From contig MNCI01020695.1 in assembly GCA_015680685.1 (NCBI GenBank), forward strand, positions 216,268 to 280,267: a stretch of 64,000 nt of DNA. Reading direction: 5' to 3'. Origin of the DNA: Gnetum montanum (taxonomy: Eukaryota; Streptophyta; Gnetopsida; Gnetales; Gnetaceae). Under the pieces are notes generated by a model. The model was not told the DNA's origin, did not search any database, and saw only the letters and a list, made by a program, of their open reading frames with translations. Below are positions 58,348-64,000 of the stretch, piece after piece; position 1 is the stretch's first letter, and every line of letters begins with the position of its first letter. The position numbers were made by a program, and so were the translations under genes.

Positions 58348-61211
58348 ATGGCACCAAGACTAAAACACCCGCAGGAAGGAGAACCCTCTCAACCAAGGAA
58401 GAGATAACATAGAGCTAGAAGGGGCCAAAAAGAACAAGCCCAATAATTACAAGAGGCGACCCATGCAATGAGACCTCTTCATGAGGACCTCAAAGTGGAA
58501 TCTATTCGACATATTCCAGAAGAAGAAGTTCCAATAGAGCAATCATATGGAGGGGAAGAACTAGGACCCATGCCAAGGCTTGAAGTCACTTTAACTCAAG
58601 CTTGCCTTGACATCATCAAACCCTGAGAGATCCAACACTCAGTTCTCCAAGAACTAAACTTCAGGTCATTTCTAGAGAAAGCTCTAGTATAATTCAAAAC
58701 ATAATTACAAACCTCTCCCATGTGGCCAATCATCATCTTTAGTGGGGAGTGGTACATGGAAGAGACATATCTCTTCTAAAACAATAGAAGGTCGGGTTCT
58801 ACAGTAAAAATGAAAGATATTTAGGTGTCCTACTCGATCAAGGTTATCACAAAAGCATTGGGATTACTTGATATTAAAACACAACTGGTAGAGTTGTCAA
58901 CACAAAGTAACCCTAAGGCCAAAAAGGAGTGGACTTAGTGGTGTTACGGGGTCGATTATAAGGAGTTCAACATGCTCACATTGGCAAAGCACATCTACTT
59001 CAAGATAGTAGCCTATCACCTCAACACAATGATGAGGCTTAGCAAGGTGATTACCTTTTTCACCTAAGCATGTGCTACTCTAAGCCAAACATTTCTCGTA
59101 AACCTTCCATAACTAATCTAATTAGAGATCAAAAAATGCTTCAAGAAAAATGAACGTGGAAGGAAAACACTGCCCTTTTCGTGCCTCATCAGTAAACTCT
59201 ACAAAAGGGGAGGAATCATCTACTACACCAATGACACAAATAGACATGATCCTTTAGCTTCATGGCCTGAAATCATGAAAGAGAAGATACCTACCACAAC
59301 TAAAGAAGAGAAGTAGCTACCACCTCCACCGCCTACTCAAGAAACAATGCTAGAGGCCCACACAGGCATTGAACATTGCATGTTATCTGAGAGTAGCTCT
59401 TGCATGAGCAAGAGTAGCATGCAGGGATGAGTAATGTTGACCCATCTATGTATTAATTAGCAATGAGTTACCTTAATGAGGTGTCTTGGATAATCAGCTA
59501 GATGGAAAGGGGTGGACCAATTTTTTCTACCCAACAAATGCAATTGCCTATGAGGTCTAATCCCAATGCTCGAGAGGTGATGGTGTCATTATTGTAACAC
59601 CATTTATTCCTAGAAATCTCTTGGAATGCCACCTCCTTTTTAGTGTGTTTGGAGGAAGGTGAAGGGGCCATTGTATTGGTGATGCAGCACCAAGGAAAAG
59701 AGACTATGGCTGAAGTAGTTGTTGACTACATCACTGAAGTACTTAATGCACCTACAACATCTATACTAGATGTATCTACACTTCAAGATGTGCAGACATC
59801 CATAGGTAGGATCAATGGAAGATTAAGTGCATCCCAACATGAAGAATTGCTAGATTGATTGGTAGGAACTAGGCAACCAATTCTAAATATCTTTGATTTT
59901 CTAGATAACATTTGTGCAACCTAATTGGAACTACTGGAAGCAAGGGGCAAATGCATCATCTTAGAGCGGTAACGTGAAACACCTCAAGCATAGAATTAAT
60001 GCTTGGCCATGAAGGTTGTTGAATTACATTCCCATCTTGCTAATCTCACACTCCTCAACCCAACTATAACCAAAGATGAAGCTTTTTAACAACTTTAGTA
60101 AAGACCAAAACAAGCTGAGGAGGAAACTATGATGGCCATCTTCAACCAATCTCTGATAGAAGTAAAAAGCTATTTGGTTTAGAAGGACTTGGTATAGATG
60201 CACCAGGAGAATGAAGCACTAATTTTAGAAAATCACCGCTTGCGAAATGTTGATGCCCAAAAAGAACAAATGCAGGAATTCATTCATCAATAGCAGGTGT
60301 AGCTAGCCAGGGTGAATATTAAATTGAGAAAAATGACCTTAGAAAATTGGAATCTGTCTATGGAGGAAGTCTATGCCATATGCCAGAAGTCTGCCATTGA
60401 AATCACCGCCTAGAAAAATGAAGCTTTAAAATTTAAAAGAGTTAGAAAGAAATCACTATAGAGACCAGGTTGGCTTGTAGAAGGAAGTAAATGAGAAGCA
60501 CATCGAGATGACAAAGGTAAAAGTAAACCAAGCCCTCCAACAACTTCAACAAGGAAGAGAAGTATGGTAGCCCATCATTCATGGGATTAATGCCTATAAT
60601 AGACTGGAGATCTTCCTAAGGGAGTTGCATATTAGAGAGATGATAGAATACATGAAGGTGGCCAATCTCGACTATGCAAATTTGGCAATGCTAACTACTA
60701 GATAGGAATGGTCAAAGTTGGAAAAACAAGTGGCTAGCTTGTACTTGCTATACGAGGCAGAGTTCAAGCACCATAAAGACACTAACCAAAGCTTGAGATT
60801 GCAAATGCTAAACTGGAAGTTCTTAGGGCATAATTCATAGATCAATGATCAACTACTGAGAACTTTCCTAAAAGAATGAATGATTACCAAGAGCTGAAGG
60901 ATGTAGTTAGAGCATTCAAAATTGAACACAAATAATTCGCTATCTAGTTTATTAATGCAAAGGAGCTCTTTCTAGAAATCCCATGTCCTTAGGATGTGCC
61001 TATTCCAGTCCACATTGGTGAATTTGCATGGATGGTGCATGATCCTAAAAGTAAGGAGGAGAAAATGAAAACATTGTTGGATGCTTTCCACTTGTCATCG
61101 AAAGTTTCAACAGTAGTAGGATAGTCATAGCCACCTCGACCACTGCACATGCCTAAAGTCGATGAAGGTCCCTCAAAACCTCAGGAGCCACCAACTCCTG
61201 GGACTATCTGA
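58348..61211 (+). pseudogene. Element D extra ORF in env-like position (degenerate)
   Basis: ATG at 58348 directly after GTGATTATAG, an acceptor-like end as in A; stop TGA at 61209. About 950 codons with around 30 stops. Blocks in order: MAPRLKHPQEGEPSQPR, LEVTLTQACLDIIKP, LNFRSFLEKAL, MWPIIIFSGEWYMEETYLF, LTLAKHIYFKIVAYHLN, ACATLSQTFLVNLP, LPFSCLISKLYKRGGI, then a 71-codon open stretch (59643-59858) and a long Gln/Glu/Lys-rich, probably coiled-coil half ending in a Pro-rich tail. The LPF.CLI..L...G.I motif occurs in putative plant transposon-type domains. No membrane segment seen. Function unknown. Confidence 0.7.
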
Positions 61212-61450
61212 CCTTCTCCACCAACTTCATGCCATCAAAGGGCATGTTATCCAAATTTGAAAAGTCACAACATGGTATTCAATTTTATGTCATAAACACC
61301 ATAATTTTTGTAATGTGTTGATCTATACACTTAGGCACTCAATTTTCTTAAGTTAGTATGTTTTGTTTTGTTTTGTTAAGAGTTAGTTAATAATCCCATA
61401 CCTTCTCAATTTTATAAAGAAACTTGAGGATGAGTTTTCATTTAGTCATG
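61212..61450 (+). other. Element D region before the missing 3' LTR
   Basis: Matches the last 200 bases of element C's interior (CATAAACACCATAATTTTTG, AATAATCCCATACCTTCTCA, AACTTGAGGATGAGTTTTCA). The resemblance ends where C's 3' LTR would start. Confidence 0.6.
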
Positions 61451-62800
61451 AGGATGAGTTTGTAAATAATGAGGTGTTAACGTAGTGATAAAGAATCTTG
61501 GATGTTTAGCTAGAAAATTTTAATTAACCTATATGTCATGAAATGTGCAAATATTACAATTATTTCAAGCTCCAATTGCCATACTATTAATTTTTTCCTT
61601 ACATATTAGAGTTATTTGAATTTCCAATTCACAAGAATGAAGGGTTATTAAGACAATAAGCCAAATTAGCATGGTAGGCTTGATCAAATAATCTACCCAC
61701 TTGAGGTGAACTTGAATATTGTACCTACTCAAATTAAGGAGTTTTTTATATTTTCATTTTTATTATTAAATAGCAAGCAAAAACCTCCATGCGCTCAATG
61801 TATAGTTTTTGCCAAGTTTACGATGTGACCAGTTTCATAAGGAAATCAATGCAAAAGATGGTGGCTTGATAGAGGCCATCAATAGCTATTATTACTTTGC
61901 TATAAAACACACGTTCTCAGTTAATCCCAAAACAACACTAGAAATTTTAATGATCAAAATTAAAAATGCGTACGGTGCATTCACCCACTGTTGTATCCTT
62001 ATAAAAGAAGGAAACATGTACCTCTCACACATTGCAAAGAAGGAAATCAAATCAACAGAATGAGTATGAGATATTTAAAAAAAGGAAATGATAATTAAAA
62101 TAATAATTGCACGATAGCAAAAATGAAAGTCATGGATCACAACAGCAATAGTGCTACTATGCAGAATGGCAAGCTGGAGTAATGTGCAAGGGCGAAGCAA
62201 AGCTCTTTGAAGGCACAGGAAAGTGTTTGTAGACACTAACAATAGTGCCTCATTGAAGCAGTAGGAGACTACCTTCAGTACCTTAATATTGATTCCAAAA
62301 ATTTTACATAACTTATGGTTTGATCTAGGATATGCACCGTATTGATTCGTGAGCTTCCAAGAGGAACTAATTTTTCAATAATAGTAACCCTCTCTAGGAT
62401 CTTCCTTTGCTAGTTTCATGCGACTACGCTTTGTGGCCCGATCGAGATAAGGACAATGGATGGCGTTGAGAGCAAAACAAAGGTTTTTGAATGAGAAAGA
62501 AAAGAAAAACATGCATCCCATATGTTGATGCGTAAATTTTGGACATGCGAACACTTGTGAAAACTCGTTTTAGGAGACTATCGCCTAAGGCGCCTCCCGT
62601 ATGGGTACGGAAACCTGGGAATATTCTCAGCTGGAAAGGGCAATGTGACAAACGATGATAATAATATTTTAAACAAAATAAGATAAAAGCTTAGATTTAA
62701 TTCAATATTTAAATACTTCAATTTAATTTGATATCGAAACTTAATTTGTGTAATTTGCAAAATGATAAATAATTCAAAGTTAAATTTCATGTCCCGTTGT
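61451..62800. other. Unassigned AT-rich sequence
   Basis: No coding region supported. A plus frame of 84 codons (61809-62063) has no recognisable motif. A short palindrome CGCCTAAGGCG is at about 62583. Confidence 0.35.
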
Positions 62801-62809
62801 TGTTGCCTC

Positions 62810-63700
62810 TATGGCACATGTAACAACTACTCTTGCTGCTGAAACGTAGAGGTTCACCACCGCTTGCTCACCGTCTCCAATGTGCCGTTTGCATGTGAAG
62901 AAGGAAGCCACCGTTGGCCACATTTTATGAATGTTTTCTTACGTGCTTCTGACACGTGTGGATGCATCAGACAGAGGGCGTCAACGGCGGCAGGAGTCAA
63001 CAACCGCAGTGCAGCAAGCAGGCCACACAGGGCAAACAAAGTCAACAGGGTTGGCGAAGGCAGAGGAACAGAGGGCGTCAGTGGGAACACGTGAAATAGA
63101 CTGTTCGGGCGCGGGTGGCGGCCGAAAACCAGCGACGGCGGGGGAGAAACCGGCAGCAGCGGGTGGCAGCGCAAGCGGAGATAGAATAGATGCGTGGTGT
63201 AGCGCAGAGGTAGAATAGATGCGTGGCTCGATGCGGGTGGCCGACAGAACAGATGGCGCACGGGCGGCAAGCGGTCAAATCAGCACTGTGGCAGGCCAAC
63301 AGATCAGTGCTGCGTGCTGCCGGTAGGACAGAAGGCGACGAGGACGTGGCCTGACAGATGGCGACACAGGGAAAGAAACAAAGGGTGATGCGGGTGAACA
63401 GACCCACCGATGTTGCGGCTGCAGACGAACCGATGTTGAGGTTGCAGACGGACCGATGGCGCGGCAGGCGAACAGATCAACGCGTAGCAGCGAGAGGCGG
63501 ACAGGAACCAGTGGCTGCGCGGATGGCAGCGGATAGGAACCAGCGGCTACGCGGTGATGTTGCAGCGACAGGCGTGAACGGAAGGCTGCGCAAACCGTAG
63601 CCAACAGAACCCTCGAACCACCAGTCCCCTGTTCAAATCTGCCGCTTCCGCCCTTTTATAGCGACGGGTAGAGAAACCTAACCCTAATTGCTCCCCCCTT
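62810..63700 (-). other. GC-rich, internally repetitive block with TATA box on the minus strand
   Basis: Base composition changes sharply against the AT-rich flanks. On the minus strand CTATAAAAGGGCGG (about 63662-63649) is a good TATA box, with an ATG at 63604 opening a 109-codon frame. The interior is built of imperfect 24-bp units such as CATCGGTCCGTCTGCAACCT, CATCGGTTCGTCTGCAGCCG (63395-63460), so frames there are low-complexity. It could be a first exon, an LTR/5' UTR of another element or a minisatellite. No domain recognised. Confidence 0.35.
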
Positions 63701-64000
63701 AACCACGTCAACCGTCGCAAGCCACCCTAAAATCAAACACAAGAAATTAAGGTTCAAGTTTATAATTTACTTTATTTAAAAGGCACGTTGGTCAGCCTAT
63801 TTTTATTTTTAAAATTTGGGGTGGGTGCTGTCCTGTTTATTCTATTTTTTAAAATCAATTTTTAAATAGGCTAATGGAGCCCACCAGCACGTGGAAAATG
63901 GCTATGTGCAACCTCATGGTCTTCTATTTTATAATTTTTAAAATTTTAAATTTATCGTTATAATTAGATTGGTTCAAACAAGGCCCTATGCCTAGCATGG
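63701..64000. other. AT-rich end of window, nothing recognised
   Basis: Upstream (minus-strand sense) of the TATA box in the GC-rich block. It contains runs of T and A and CACGTGG at about 63890, a G-box-like word. No gene seen. Confidence 0.3.

Larger units (their letters stand above)
49877..61450 (+). mobile_element. Element D: Athila-like retrotransposon with extra ORF, 3' LTR not found
   Basis: 5' LTR, tRNA-Asp-type primer site, gag (50862), protease, RT, RNase H, integrase, 3' spacer, extra ORF (58348-61211) and a region equivalent to the sequence just before C's 3' LTR (AACTTGAGGATGAGTTTTCA at about 61422). After about 61450 the sequence no longer resembles the 5' LTR, so the 3' LTR is lost or replaced. 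All frames have many stops; this is the most eroded coding copy, but it is complete in order. Confidence 0.88.

Noticed and set aside
62854-63604. Leu/Pro/Arg-rich minus frames of 109 and 138 codons as proteins
   Set aside because: The sequence is made of short GC-rich repeats open in several frames on both strands, so coding is not supported.

Overview
The window looks like nuclear DNA of a land plant with a large, repeat-filled genome (gymnosperm, fern or similar; the sequence alone does not fix the taxon). I found no intact host gene, no tRNA or rRNA gene and no CRISPR array. Almost everything recognisable is decayed Ty3/gypsy LTR retrotransposon, much of it nested.

Layout. (1) About 1-12,022: element A, minus strand, Athila-like. 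It has a tRNA-Asp-type primer site, gag, protease, RT/RNase H, integrase and a long extra ORF in the env-like position; its 3' LTR lies beyond the left edge. (2) 12,028-17,358: the 5' half of element B, same family and strand, cut off inside RNase H where A has inserted. (3) 17,359-23,920: a probable minus-strand LTR-like block (17,788 to about 18,850), then 5 kb that I cannot assign. (4) 23,921-47,483: element C, plus strand, same family. It has both LTRs and a near-perfect 5-bp target duplication, but RT, RNase H and integrase are deleted. Its gag is split by element N. (5) 26,026-42,463: element N, 16.4 kb, plus strand, Tat/Ogre-type, with 1.4-kb LTRs and a perfect GGTAG duplication. (6) About 49,877-61,450: element D, plus strand, the best full-length relative of A, with the same extra ORF but no recognisable 3' LTR. 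(7) 61,470-64,000: unassigned sequence including a GC-rich, internally repetitive block.

Two parts deserve attention. First, between protease and RT of element N lies a 4.5-kb segment that can be read as a sense-strand intron joining the pol frames in phase. On its opposite strand it carries a multi-exon gene (35,563 to 32,275). The splice sites I could define include three consecutive phase-1 introns of 78-96 bp, and an early exon resembles the FCP1/NIF-type phosphatase fold. Second, elements A and D each carry, a few hundred bases upstream of the extra ORF, a sequence resembling their own U3 promoter-proximal repeat array, and the extra ORF begins directly after a splice-acceptor-like AG. 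This suggests separate expression of the extra ORF by an internal promoter or a spliced message.

Most damage is of the C-to-T/G-to-A type (CAG or TGG turned into TAG, catalytic Asp turned into Asn), as expected from deamination of methylated DNA over a long time.
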